Below the pieces are notes generated by a model. The model was not told the origin of the DNA, searched no databases, and saw only the letters and a program-made list of their open reading frames with translations. A stretch of 64,000 bases of DNA from Monocercomonoides exilis (lineage: Eukaryota > Preaxostyla > Oxymonadida > Polymastigidae): NCBI GenBank assembly GCA_001643675.2, contig LSRY02000011.1, forward strand, positions 186,001 through 250,000, given 5' to 3'. Positions 51,612 through 62,636 of this stretch are shown one piece after another (the stretch's first letter is position 1; every line of letters starts with the position of its first letter). Made by a program: the position numbers and the translations under genes.

Positions 51612-52580
51612 GAACTTGATTGATTTGACTGAGTCGCGAAAATGTGACTCAGTCAAATCAATTTTTGTCTGGTTTATCGAATTTCTCTATTTTTAATCGA
51701 ATTTCTCTCAATCTCAACAAGGGCGAAATTGTGATTTTTATGATCACAAATTTTGATCGAGCATTTTTTTGTTTTGTTTATATTTTGACCTGTAAAATCA
51801 TGTTAATGTTTATTTTTTGATATGTTGCTATTTAATTTGTGTTTATTCAATATTTATCTCATTTTTTGGTGTTTTAAAAGTTTGATTCAGCTTTTTGATA
51901 ATTTCACATTTTTGTTATTGCGACTTTGTTATCAACTTTTTCTGTTGAAATTGAGCCAAATTTGTTTATATTTTGTACAACAAACATTTTTATATCTTTT
52001 TTTTTTTTGTTAATTTTTAATATTTACAAAAAATTAAACTTTTTTGTGTTTTCTTAACTGTTATGTGTTTATGAATCAATCATTTTTTGATATTTTTTCA
52101 TTTCGAATGAAAAATAAAAAGGAGATATGATTCCAAAGCTTCTTTTGTTGAATATTTTATTTTTTCGGAAAATTATTGAGAAATGTTAAAAACAAATGAA
52201 ACTGGTTCTAAATGTTGAAAAATGAAATGAAATTCACTTATATCATTTTTATAAATCACCAATAGTCGTTATCAAACAAAAACAATTAGAATTTCCAATG
52301 TTTTCCGAAAAATATCAATTATTTTAATATACTTACTAAATAAAAAACTTTTAAGAATGAAAAATTATTAAATTCAATCAAAATGATAGAAAATAAAACG
52401 GAAATTATCAGTTTTTATTAACATTTTTTTTAAAAATTCTTTGATCTTGAAACCCAGAATTGAAAACATCGGATGTGACTGAGTCATATCCAATTTGACT
52501 ACGTCTCAATGGCATTAGATCGATCTTATTGGATGTTGACCGATCTAATGCCACTTGACGCAGTCAAATCAATCAAGTTC
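51612..52580. mobile_element. MITE-like element with 24-bp terminal inverted repeats
   Basis: The 24-bp ends 51612-51635 and 52557-52580 are inverted copies with one mismatch (GAACTTGATTGATTTGACTG at the outer end). Each is flanked by TA, as expected for a Tc1/mariner-type insertion. Just inside the left end is a perfect 15-bp hairpin (51621-51635 with 51646-51660). Inside the right end is another (52511-52525 with 52538-52552). The 969-bp interior is AT-rich and codes for no transposase that I can see, so it is non-autonomous. Confidence 0.8.
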
Positions 52581-52701
52581 TATTTGAACACAAAATTATT
52601 ACCATTTTTATTGCGTGATATTCTCATTCATCTTTGTTTTCAATTGGTTTTACCTTAAATAAATGAAATAATCATTTTTCATCATCACAGAAGATTTACA
52701 T

Positions 52702-53143
52702 CTACATAAACAGACATACTTTTGATTGATCACCATGAAACCTGATGTACCATTCCTCCCATCCACCTTTCAAAATTGACACAACACAATGTGGAAGGCG
52801 AGATGAACTTAATTCAAGAAAATATTTCGCAGATTTTGGACCTCTTCGTTGACTTTTGCGAAAATGACTTTTCAAAAAAATAAAGATAAAATACACACCT
52901 CAAATAACAATGAAATACAATATGAGTTGGAATTGGTTTCATGTTTGCAATTTCAGTTATCAGATCATTTAAATTCAAAAGAAACGTATCACTTGGATAA
53001 TGAATACTCCTTGGTAACCGACCATTTTCGTAGTCTTCATCTCTAACATCAACAATAATCACATCTAATGGATTTTTATCTAAAAGGCTTATAAGTTCAT
53101 CTTGCTCAATATATCCCGGCGTAATATGTTTTTGAGTACTCAT
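52702..53143 (-). CDS. CDC25/Ibp1-type rhodanese-fold phosphatase
   Basis: Two exons are inferred, 52899-53143 and 52702-52852, giving 131 aa. The rhodanese fold is clear: IIVDVRDEDYENGRLPRSIHYPS near residues 28-50. The splice join creates FHCYLSQRRGPKSA, an HC-x5-R loop followed by GP, as in CDC25 phosphatases and the small plant/yeast CDC25-arsenate reductase type. The catalytic Cys and Arg are present, so activity is likely; cyclin-kinase or arsenate as substrate cannot be told from sequence. A KGGWEEWY segment matches the family C-terminus. Alternatively a third exon (donor GTATGT, acceptor TTTAAG near 52657) would replace the last residues. It lacks the long N-terminal regulatory part of animal CDC25. 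Confidence 0.82.
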
Positions 53144-53236
53144 ATTTAAACTTCAGTCGATGTTTGTTACCCACTTCGATCTCTATGTGATTTAATAAAA
53201 AAAACCAAATTTCCTTGATCTGTATATGTAACATTT
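53144..53236. promoter_or_regulatory. Very short divergent spacer, CDC25-like / 508-aa gene
   Basis: Only 93 bp separate two divergent start codons, so both promoters and 5' leaders must fit here or overlap the genes. No element is recognised. Confidence 0.45.
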
Positions 53237-54951
53237 ATGTTGGATAATTTTGATGAGCAAATCCTCAGTAACTAACAAAAAAGTGTCATTTAACGCTCAA
53301 GTTTTAGGTTAGAAAAATTACATTATTGTTAATAATTACACTGCTCTATGCATTTTAGCATTATTGGACAAGGTTCATGAAACAACATTAAAGCCTCAAG
53401 TTGATGCGGCAGAAGAGCTTTTATCTGTTGTTAAAAGTGTACCGTATTCTCGATATATTGAAACATTCGATCATGCATTTTGTAGAAAATTTCACATTGT
53501 GCTGAAAGCGACTCGACATGGTTCTCAGAGTCAGGAAAGAATGATTCATATATTGTATTGCATTGCGGAGCAAGGAGCATTGAGTGATAATTTAGATAGT
53601 CCATTTCCTCTTTATAAACTTTTCATTGAAACAGAACTGTTTGGTTCAATGCAATACTTGCTTAGGCATTTTAAAACGCAATCTAAGATTCAAACACATT
53701 TACTTTTAAGTTACTGCTTTGCTTTCAAGAGAAAAATATACAAATGCAGGCCATTTGAAAAACTAATTGGCCCTTTGACATCTGCCATTCAATCAAAATC
53801 TCGAAAATCTAATCAGGCTTCCAGTTTGGAAAAATTGTTATTTGCGTTATTTTGCATGTCAAATTCAAGAGGTTTGCATACTCGCAATTGATTGATTACA
53901 TAAAATACGTTTTCTATTAATAAAATATTTTCATTTTGATATGGCTGCAATTGATTTTTAACTGCAAGATAATCAATCCATCCTCATTGAGCAAAAGTAC
54001 ATGAACTCAATTGCATCTGTTTTGGAAATAGATGAGAACAAAGAAGCGAAAATTCAATTAACTCCTCTTGCTCTTCTTTGTGGATTGCTTGCTATTTGCG
54101 AAACTTGCAGATGGGAAGACAAGAACATGAAAGAGATTCAGCCAAGAGTTGATGAAATCGGAATTGTTGAAATAATTCTTAATGCATTAGAAAATCATCG
54201 TAATGTTACATATGATGAAGAAAATCAGATGAAAGCAAGCATTGATAATGGGCAATTCTCAAAAGTGGAGTCAATAAAAGAAGACAAAATCATTTCAGCA
54301 TCATCATCGGTTTCAGTTTCTCAGACTGAAAAAGTAAATGAAAAAGACTATGTAGGCCTCAGAATGTCACAAGAAAAGAAAGAGCAATGGATCATTTCTG
54401 GCTTAACTCTTTGGCTTTATAATAAATGTTGTTTGCTTGCAGTAAATGAAGTTATTAAGATTGCTCAAAGAGGATCTGTGCTCAGGAGGATGTTGAGATT
54501 ACGTCAGCTTACAAGCAAAGTCGAAGGAAAGCGCGTTCGCAGCTTGCTGAGAACGAGTGCAGGAATGATGATCCAGAGGATAGACAAGTACTGCAATGAT
54601 ATAAGCGGAGATTCAATCCAAGTTTTAAGTCTTGTTGCAGAGTCAAGCGTTGATTTAGTAGTGGATACAGTTTTTGGGTTTAACAACAATATTAATTTAC
54701 TAGAACTGAATGCATTAAGCGATTGCGTCGATATTCTTTGGTCTTTAATGGAATGTTCTCTCCATTGTTGGGCTAAGTTAGAGTGGAGGCATGAAATCAG
54801 AAAAGTTGTGCAGGTGTTTGAAAATGAAGCTGTTTCAGATTTATGCTATGCAATTTCAGGGTTAAACGTAATATCAAGAGAGAAAGCTATAACATTAGCT
54901 GAAAAAATAGATAAAATATGCATCTCTGCTCACGCTTTGCAGGAGCAGTAA
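53237..54951 (+). CDS. Unknown helical protein, 508 aa
   Basis: Three exons are inferred: 53237-53267, 53359-53871 and 53969-54951 (donors GTAACT and GTTTGC), with compatible phases and a TAA stop. Exon 1 adds MLDNFDEQIL; no ATG occurs early in exon 2, so this start is needed. The protein is alpha-helical throughout, ARM-like in texture, with an acidic Ser-rich insert near residues 270-295. There is no membrane span, zinc motif or signal peptide. I do not recognise the family. Its codon use and composition look like a normal, expressed, folded protein rather than noise. Confidence 0.7.
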
Positions 54952-55307
54952 TTATTGATAAATAATCTCTTAATATTTTGTGATTTTATAGTTGTTGAAT
55001 AATTTTTTATTTTGTTTTCAGTTAATTAAAAGCATTATATATGTCTTTCATGAAATATTTTGTATCGATATTCGAGGAAATTATACTTTCGGAGACATGA
55101 CAAGAAAAAGGAGAAATTTTGAAATATGTAAAAAGATCAATCATTTCGATTTGCTGATTATCTAAAGTTTGCGAATAAAATTTAAAAACTTTTTATACAT
55201 ATTCTTTAACGTTTTAATTCGATATATTTTTATGAAATTAAAACCAAATATTTGAAACCATCGAACTTGTCAAATTATCATTCTGCTATTATTTCATCGA
55301 AGTGTCG
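54952..55307. other. Intergenic spacer upstream of branching enzyme
   Basis: This 356-bp AT-rich gap lies between two plus-strand genes. It has no open frame of note and no recognised element; it must include the branching enzyme promoter. Confidence 0.45.
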
Positions 55308-57621
55308 ATGTCTTCATCTTCAGCTACTCCGTCATCAGAACCATCAACTCCGGAACAGTCTGCACCAAAGGAAGAACTTCGCCCTTTGGCTATGGTTGAT
55401 GGTATGAAAGTTTATAAAGAATTATTCTCTTTAACTCAATTTTTTATATTTAGATGATCCATATTTAAAACCTTATAGCGACGCTATCAAAGGTAGATTT
55501 GACCATTATCAATGGCTCAAAAACGAAATTAAAGAAAAAGAAGGGGGTCTTGAGAAATTTTCGAGGAGTTATGAAGTTTTCGGGCTTCATGCCACTCCAG
55601 AGGGAATATCATATCGTGAATGGGCGCCAGGAGCACAGCAAGTCTGGCTTTGGGGTGACTTTTGCAACTGGGATCCTGCGAAGCGAGTTCCTTGCACGAA
55701 AGATTCGTTTGGAGTGTGGACGTGCTTTATCCCCAAAACTGAAGATGGAAAATATCCAATTGAGCATCATTCAAAAGTTAAAGCACATGTCAAATTAGCT
55801 AGCGGAGAAGAAGCAGATCGTGTGCCAGCTTGGATCTTCTGTACAAGTCAAGATGGAACAAACCCACTTGACGGTAGATTCTGGAATCCTGAGCACAAGT
55901 ACGTATTTGAAAACCCGCGCCCGCATCGGCCCAAGTCTCTTAAAATTTATGAAAGCCATGTGGGGATGTCATCTGAAGAGCTGAAAGTTAACTCTTACAG
56001 AGAATTTGCAGATAATGTGCTTCCATACATCAAAGATATGGGATACAACGCAGTGGAACTTATGGCAATTATGGAACACGCTTATTACGCATCCTTCGGC
56101 TACCATGTGACGAACTTCTTCTCTATTGCTTCTCGATGTGGACTCCCATCTGATCTGCAGTACTTGGTTGATAAAGCTCACGGACTGGGGTTGGTAGTGA
56201 TTATGGATGTTGTTCACTCGCATGCCTCAAAGAATGTGCTGGATGGGCTGAACTGCTGGGATGGAACAGGCCATCAATACTTCCACGAGGGCGCACGAGG
56301 CAACCACGACCTGTGGGATTCGAGACTGTTCAATTACTCACACTGGGAAGTGCTGCGCTTCTTGCTGTCGAATCTGCGCTATTTCATGGAAATGTACCAG
56401 TTCGACGGATTCCGCTTTGATGGAGTGTCGTCCATGCTGTATCTTCATCATGGTCTTGGCACTGGGTTCTCTGGTGGCTACCATGAATACTTTGGCCCAG
56501 GAATTGATGTGGATTGCTTGGCATATTTGACATTGGCAAACGATATGCTTCACAGCCTTTATCCAGATGTTATCACTATTGCTGAAGGTTTTCATTATTT
56601 TATTGTATTTTTTTTCTTTAAAATGTTCTCTGTCTTAATTTGAAAATTTATATTTTGACTTTTATATTCGACTATTTTATTTAAAAAAAATAATTTTATT
56701 AATTTATCTTTCTCATTAATGTTATTTATAATTTCTCAAACTTACTCAATTTAATTTTCAGATGTGTCTGGAATGCCTGGAATGTGCCGTCGCACACAGG
56801 AAGGAGGAATTGGCTTTGATTATCGTTTGGGTATGGCAATCCCTGACAAGTGGATTGAGCTGCTCAAGAAATACAAAGATGACGATTGGGATATGGGAAA
56901 TATATGCTTCACACTCACCAACAGAAGGTACAAAGAGGCTGTTGTTGCCTACTGCGAGTCGCACGACCAGGCACTTGTGGGCGACAAGACAATTGCATTC
57001 TGGCTGATGGACAAGGACATGTACGACTACATGTCAACACTGCAGCCACATTCAGACGTCATCGAGCGTGGCATTGCACTGCACAAGATGATCAGACTGA
57101 TAACCATTGGCTTGGGAGGTGAGGCGTATTTGACGTTTATGGGGAATGAATTTGGGCATCCAGAATGGATTGACTTTCCCCGAGAGGGCAACAAAAACTC
57201 GTTCCATTACTGCCGCAGACAATGGAACCTGATGAAAGATCCCCTGTTGAAGTACAAGTTTCTGTCGAATTTTGAGAAAGCTATGAATGCACTGGAGGAG
57301 CAGACTCATTGGTTGGCATCAGGACCAGGGTGGGTGTCAAGAAAGGACAATGGCGATAAGGTGATCTCATTCGAACGCGGTGGGCTGTTCTTTGTGTTCA
57401 ACTTCCACCCAGTTAAGTCGTTCACTGACTACCGCCTCGGTGTTATGAACCCCGGAAAGTACACTATTGTTCTCGACTCGGATGACAAGGAGTTTGGCGG
57501 TCAGGGTAGACAAGATCCAAGCGTTCCTCACATTTCTGAGCCGATTTCTGCTGATGGACATTTCCATTCAATCATGCTGTATCTTCCTTGCAGAACAGCA
57601 ATTGTGCTGAAAAGAGAGTAA
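55308..57621 (+). CDS. GBE1: 1,4-alpha-glucan (glycogen) branching enzyme
   Basis: Makes alpha-1,6 branches in glycogen or starch, cytosolic, GH13 family. Three exons are inferred: 55308-55401, 55454-56587 and 56762-57621, giving 695 aa (human 702). A Ser/Thr/Pro leader of about 30 residues precedes the conserved DDPYLKPY start. The CBM48-like domain shows [21 protein letters not shown]13 motifs are intact: [20 protein letters not shown] (nucleophile Asp), ITIAEDVSG (acid/base Glu, formed across intron 2) and the substrate-site [10 protein letters not shown]. The C-terminal all-beta domain ends in RTAIVLKRE. It is the eukaryotic type rather than the bacterial GlgB type by this order and spacing. 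It should be active. Confidence 0.97.
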
Positions 57622-58274
57622 GTAGATGCATATACAGAAAACTCCGATGAAGGAGCATAAAAGCGGAGTTTGATTATTCATTCTTTATAAGCATTCAGTT
57701 ACATTAACAATTGTTTTCAAATATCTTTTGTTCAATATATTTGAATATTTGTTTGTATCGATTATAATACGAATGAAATGCACGAAAAGAAGAAATGGAA
57801 TAATCAAATTATATGCATTTGTTTCTTTATTCCGTCTTCTCTTCAATCTTTTATTCAGTGATGCATTTGCAATGTTCTTTTATATACAATTTATATTTTT
57901 CTTTTCTCATCTTTTCACGGCCGAATACTTTGCGCTCGGACTGTAAGTTCTTATTCCATTCTCTTTCTTTTTTTATTCCTTGTTTTTTTATTTTTTGGTA
58001 TTCTGCCTTGTTTACATTTGTTTATATATTTTTCCAGTGATCAATGTCTTTATCAAATCTTATAATGATCAAACTGGTTATTTATCATCCACATTTAAAA
58101 AAAGAAATAAGCAATTAAAAAATGCTAATGTTTTCTTTGACATGTTTTAAATTTTTCTTTGAAAAACGTTTCTGCAAATATCATTGCAATCTGTGTTTGA
58201 AAACACAAGTTTTTAAAAGCATTTGCTTGTGAAAGGCTCATCGTTCATGATTTGTGAGTAATTTTGTATATCTT
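57622..58274. other. Intergenic region between convergent genes
   Basis: This 653-bp T-rich stretch lies between the 3' ends of the branching enzyme and RPP21. Open frames such as 57728-57946 are phenylalanine-rich by composition and not credible. Nothing else is recognised. Confidence 0.5.
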
Positions 58275-58770
58275 TCATCCACCTTTTGATTCTTTTTCTT
58301 TTGCATCTTTTCCGCCCTGTTTTGTTGTTCTCGACATTTTGCGTAAAGTTGTTGGAAATTTTTTAAGTGGTTTGTTAAGATTAATTTTCCGAATATAGCC
58401 GCATGTTTTGCATTTGTAAATGCGACATTGTTCTGAAAGTGCAATAATTTTGAAGATTATCAATTCGAACAAAATCTATTCATTGAAAATAACCTTTCAT
58501 TGTGATATCGCAATTCACTCCTTCTACAAAAACTGTGTTACATCTTTTGCAAAAAGACTGCTTTATTTCAGTTCCTCTAAGATTGTTGTAAATGTTTCAA
58601 AAAAGAAATAAATGTCCAAACAAATTTTGCAATATTTTTGACGCTGAACGTTTTAAATGTGCAACATAAATTCGTGAAAGAGAAGTAGAAAATTTACTGA
58701 CAACATGTGCTATCTCATTAATATATTCTAGATGCTCTATTGACCTTTGAGAACGATTTTTCTTTACCAT
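58275..58770 (-). CDS. RNase P/MRP protein subunit RPP21/Rpr2 family
   Basis: Subunit of the enzyme that trims the 5' leader of precursor tRNA. Three exons are inferred: 58622-58770, 58494-58576 and 58275-58432, giving 129 aa. The N-terminal helices carry the family pattern LEYINEIAHV...LSRIYVAHLKR. Exon joins create the zinc ribbon: IKQSFCKRCNTVFVEG in exon 2 and YKCKTCGYIRK in exon 3, a CxxC...CxxC pair. The lysine-rich C-terminus fits RNA binding. Donors are GTTTGG and GTTATT. The ATG at 58770 opens the only frame that leads into the conserved helix. Confidence 0.85.
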
Positions 58771-58988
58771 TCAACTGGTCAAATAAAAGTTATTGTGGGA
58801 AAAATCTCGCTTTTAATTGTGACAAATCCGAGATAATCTTTTGAAAAATGTGTATTAGAATTTAATAAAAACTGAAAAAACAAAGAGTTATTAGAATGAG
58901 TTGGAAATGGAATAAAAGAATAATATGATTGTTAATTTTTTTCTCTTTATTGTTTATTTCATCTTTAATAATTTTCCAATGAGTTTAA

Positions 58989-60657
58989 TCAAAGTCCAGC
59001 TTCCGCAACAAGTTCCTTCTGTTTCTCTGTTAAATCTTCAGGGAAAGTGATTTCAAAACGGATTATTAAATCACCTTTCTTTGACTCTTTTGCTTTTGGA
59101 GAGGGTGATGTCGAGGAGGAAGCAGTTGGAAGAGGAGAGAAAGCGAGTGACGATGTGGATGGAGGTGCTTGATGCATAGGCATTCCTTCTCCTTTCACAA
59201 TTTGTGTGTAGCCAGGACTTTGGTTTTGAAATGGAGGTGCAATAAAATTCAGATAAAAGTTGGTGATTGCAAATGTTTTCGGTTCGATAAGATAAATCAC
59301 AAAGAATTATTATGAACTTTGAAATAATAAGTATCAATAACAAACTGTATAATTTCATTGACTGGAATGCTCAAAATGCGCTTGTCCAGAGTGGTCTGTT
59401 CAAATGTGGAGAGAACAAAAATGTCACAAATTTTAAAAAGAAAGTTTTCATGTATATTCAATTAAAAAAAATTTTTTTAAGGATATTCTTCAGAAAAATC
59501 ATCAAACCACTTTAACAATTGTTCCTAGCAATGCTTGTCCTAAAGTAACATTTGCTGTGTAAATCAAATCACTATCTTTTCTTTTGAATAATGGATGCTT
59601 TTTTTCAGTTATCCTAAAGATGACATCTCCCTGAATTTCGTTTTGAGCAACGTTTCCAACGCCTGGGAATACAACTTCATCTCCAAGCTTCATGCCCTTT
59701 TTAATGTGAATTGTTGCTGTTTCTTTCTCGGTTTTTGTTGTGATACCATCGGCTTGAAGAATCTGAAATGAAATTTTTAGAACACAAATATTTTGTATTT
59801 TTTCAAAGTATCAGAGATAAAAATTGTTTCGAATGTTATCAGTTTTGTTGAAAAATGATTGTTACCTGCTTTTCATAATCAACACGTCGAGTCGCACCAA
59901 GATAAAGTTCCTCCAAAGAACAAGCAAGATCATGCTAGAGAGAAACATGTGAAACAAAAATTTTTGATAATTGAAAATAAAATTCAAACAATAACAGGTT
60001 TTGCTTTCTCTTTGGATGGAGGGATTGACATTTGTGCGAATTCTGTAAAAATACCCTTTGCTTCTGATGGAGTAACTTGTGAAAAATCTTTAAAGAAAAA
60101 AACATAAATTATTTATTGCATTATTTGCAAGAATATAGACGTACCAAAAAATTCTGTAAAAGGATTCCTGCCGAATGCATCTCTAAAGACTTCGTCCGGA
60201 TCACTAATAAACTGATAATCTCCTCCAACCTTTTCTGAATTGTTACAAATTCAAGTTTTCAAATGAATGAAATGAAAATGAAAATGTATACCTCCTCTTT
60301 CATTTGAAGCTCCTTTTTTCAATCCAGTGATTCCATATTGATCATAGATCACTCTGTATCTTGCTAAAAAAAAAGCATTTCAAATTTGAAATTTTCATAA
60401 ACCTTAAACATGAAGACTACAAGCTAAAAAAATAACCTTGACTTAAAACTTCATATGCTTCAGTCACTTCTCTATACTTTGTAATTGCTTCAGAACGGTT
60501 ATCTGCATGAAGGGAAGGATGCCATTTTTGAGCAAGTTCTTTATACCTAAACGGTGCGAATGAAAATATACCAACTCAGCAATGCAAATTCAAACTTCCT
60601 TTTTATAGTGGCAACATCTGCATCTCGTGTAACTTCAAGAATTTGATAATAATCCAT
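58989..60657 (-). CDS. DNAJB13-like J protein with altered HPD motif
   Basis: Nine exons are inferred: 60596-60657, 60437-60546, 60292-60363, 60145-60234, 59990-60087, 59866-59934, 59508-59762, 59346-59395 and 58989-59217, total 344 aa. The N-terminal J domain begins MDYYQILEVTRDAD, but its HPD tripeptide, needed to stimulate Hsp70, is HPS (KWHPSLHAD). Substrate-binding beta domains follow: HDLACSLEELYLG, GDVIFRITEKKHPLFKRK and IIHPGYTQIVKGEGMP, the type II Hsp40 order without a Cys zinc domain. A Ser/Pro insert lies before the final KKGDLIIRFEITFPEDLT. Mammalian DNAJB13, an axonemal radial-spoke protein, also lacks a true HPD as I recall, so an axonemal role is the best guess. A degenerate DNAJB1-type chaperone is the alternative. 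Confidence 0.85.
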
Positions 60658-60880
60658 GAAAATACTTTATTAAACGGGCAACCATTATGAAAATATTTCG
60701 AATTTCTCTCCTCTTTATTCAAAAAGAAAGATAAAAAAAATTAGCTTTTGATTCACGATGAAGTCTCGAAAAGAATGAAAAACTCAAATGAAATGAACCA
60801 TAATGATTAGTTTATTAAGGAAATTGCTATTTTGCTTGATTAACAAAAAGGAAAGCGTTTATTTATAGAAAAACATCAAA
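60658..60880. promoter_or_regulatory. Divergent promoter spacer, DNAJB13-like / VPS45
   Basis: 223 bp separate the two start codons. The region is AT-rich; a shared promoter is inferred from spacing only. Confidence 0.4.
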
Positions 60881-62550
60881 ATGGATTGCTTCAAATTTGC
60901 GCGAGATTCTCTTGAAGCAATCTTTGAAAACACACTTAAAGAGTATTCATTTTTTACAAATCTATCTTGTAAATATCATTGAATCTGACACATTTTTGCG
61001 TAGGCACAAGGATGCGCCCATTGTCTTATTCACAGATCTTCACACACGAAACATTGTGTATCTTCTTTTTACTAACAAAGAACTTCTACAATTTTCCATC
61101 ATTGGAGTTTTGCAGTTGGAAGATAACTTTGACACTGAAAAACAACAACCAAAACCATTTTTTTTCACTCAGTGTAGCGCTCTTGTGTTTTTTGTACCAT
61201 GTGAATCAACAATCTTGGATTTAACTTTTCTTTTAAAAAAGCCATCATTTCTTCAATTCTATTTGTGTTTGATTTTAATGAATTGATTTTTGTGTTTCTT
61301 TTGAATGAATTCTTTGTGCATTTAGATAGCTTTATGAATTTAGAGAATGATGAGTTGTTAAACACACTAGCAATGGCCGATGAGCATAAACTTGTTCAGA
61401 CTATTGAATCAATAAATCTTGGCTTCACACCTCGTGATACAAATCTTTTCACAATATTTCCGCCATTTACATCATCTCAAGCATTAGATGTCGATGAAAG
61501 TCAACCAGAGCCCGCAGACAACGACAAAGGAGGGATATTGGATTTTTTGAAGAAGAAAGAATCAAAAGGAATCAATTCAAGTGAAAGAGGAAAAAAACGA
61601 GAAGGAAAAGCTTCAGTGTTTCAAATGTACAGCAATGAAAAGACGCAGCATGAGCTTGCTCTAATGTGTGTACCAGGAAAATGGGTATGACTTGTTGAAT
61701 ATGATTTTTGAGACTTTAATAGTCCATGGTAACATTCTTTTATGAAAATACCATTTCGATATTTCTTCGTCTTACAGATGCAATTTGGCACAAAGCCTCT
61801 TGTCGAATGGATTTCACGAGGCATTCTTTCGATGATTTTGGCACTTCCCATTAGCAATCCGCTTCAAGAAGTGGTTATACGATCATCAAGTGGATCGCTT
61901 ATTACTCAAAGCATTGGTGTTGAGCTGAATCTCCAATTGAAGACAATGTTCACTTCAAGTCAGATGAGAGAATTGTATGGAATTCCACCAGCTGGCATTC
62001 AAAGTTCGTCATCAGCATCTGCCTCTTCGGGAACAGCAAGAGGAACACACCAACGCACTTCTTCATCTTCTCAAATATCCTATTCATCTTCTTCTTCCTC
62101 TTCTTCTGCTTCTTCAGAACCTCCTTCGACTGTCATATTGATTCTAGACAGAAGAGAAGATCCTGTCACACCTCTTCTGTTCCAGTGGTCGTATGCAGCG
62201 ATGGTACATCAGCAGCTTCGGATAGGCGAAGATGGCACAATTATTGTTCCTGCCCCATCTGGCAAGACTCCAATAGCTCCTTCACTTTCTTCTTCCTCTT
62301 CCTCCTCCTCCTCCTCATCATCATCATCATCATCTTCTTCTTCTTCAATGCATCCAATACAGAAGCATCTCCTCTCTCCATTGTATGATCCATACTATGC
62401 TTCCATGAGATGGCAGGACTATGGACAGTTCAGTGAAAGCATTGCACAGAATGTGGGTGAGTTGCAGCAGCTGGAGAAGGAGAAGAAAGAGGCGCGCACA
62501 CCTGAGCAGCTGAGAGACTTTGGTTTGTTGGCACTTTTGTGGATGATTGA

Positions 62551-62636
<86 letters not shown>

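Noticed and set aside
57728-58040. Phe-rich overlapping plus frames after the branching enzyme
   Set aside because: Composition is that of a T-rich spacer and several frames are equally open.
61742-62554. Separate gene starting at the ATG at 61742
   Set aside because: That ATG is in an intron; the frame is exon 4 of VPS45, entered at 61778.
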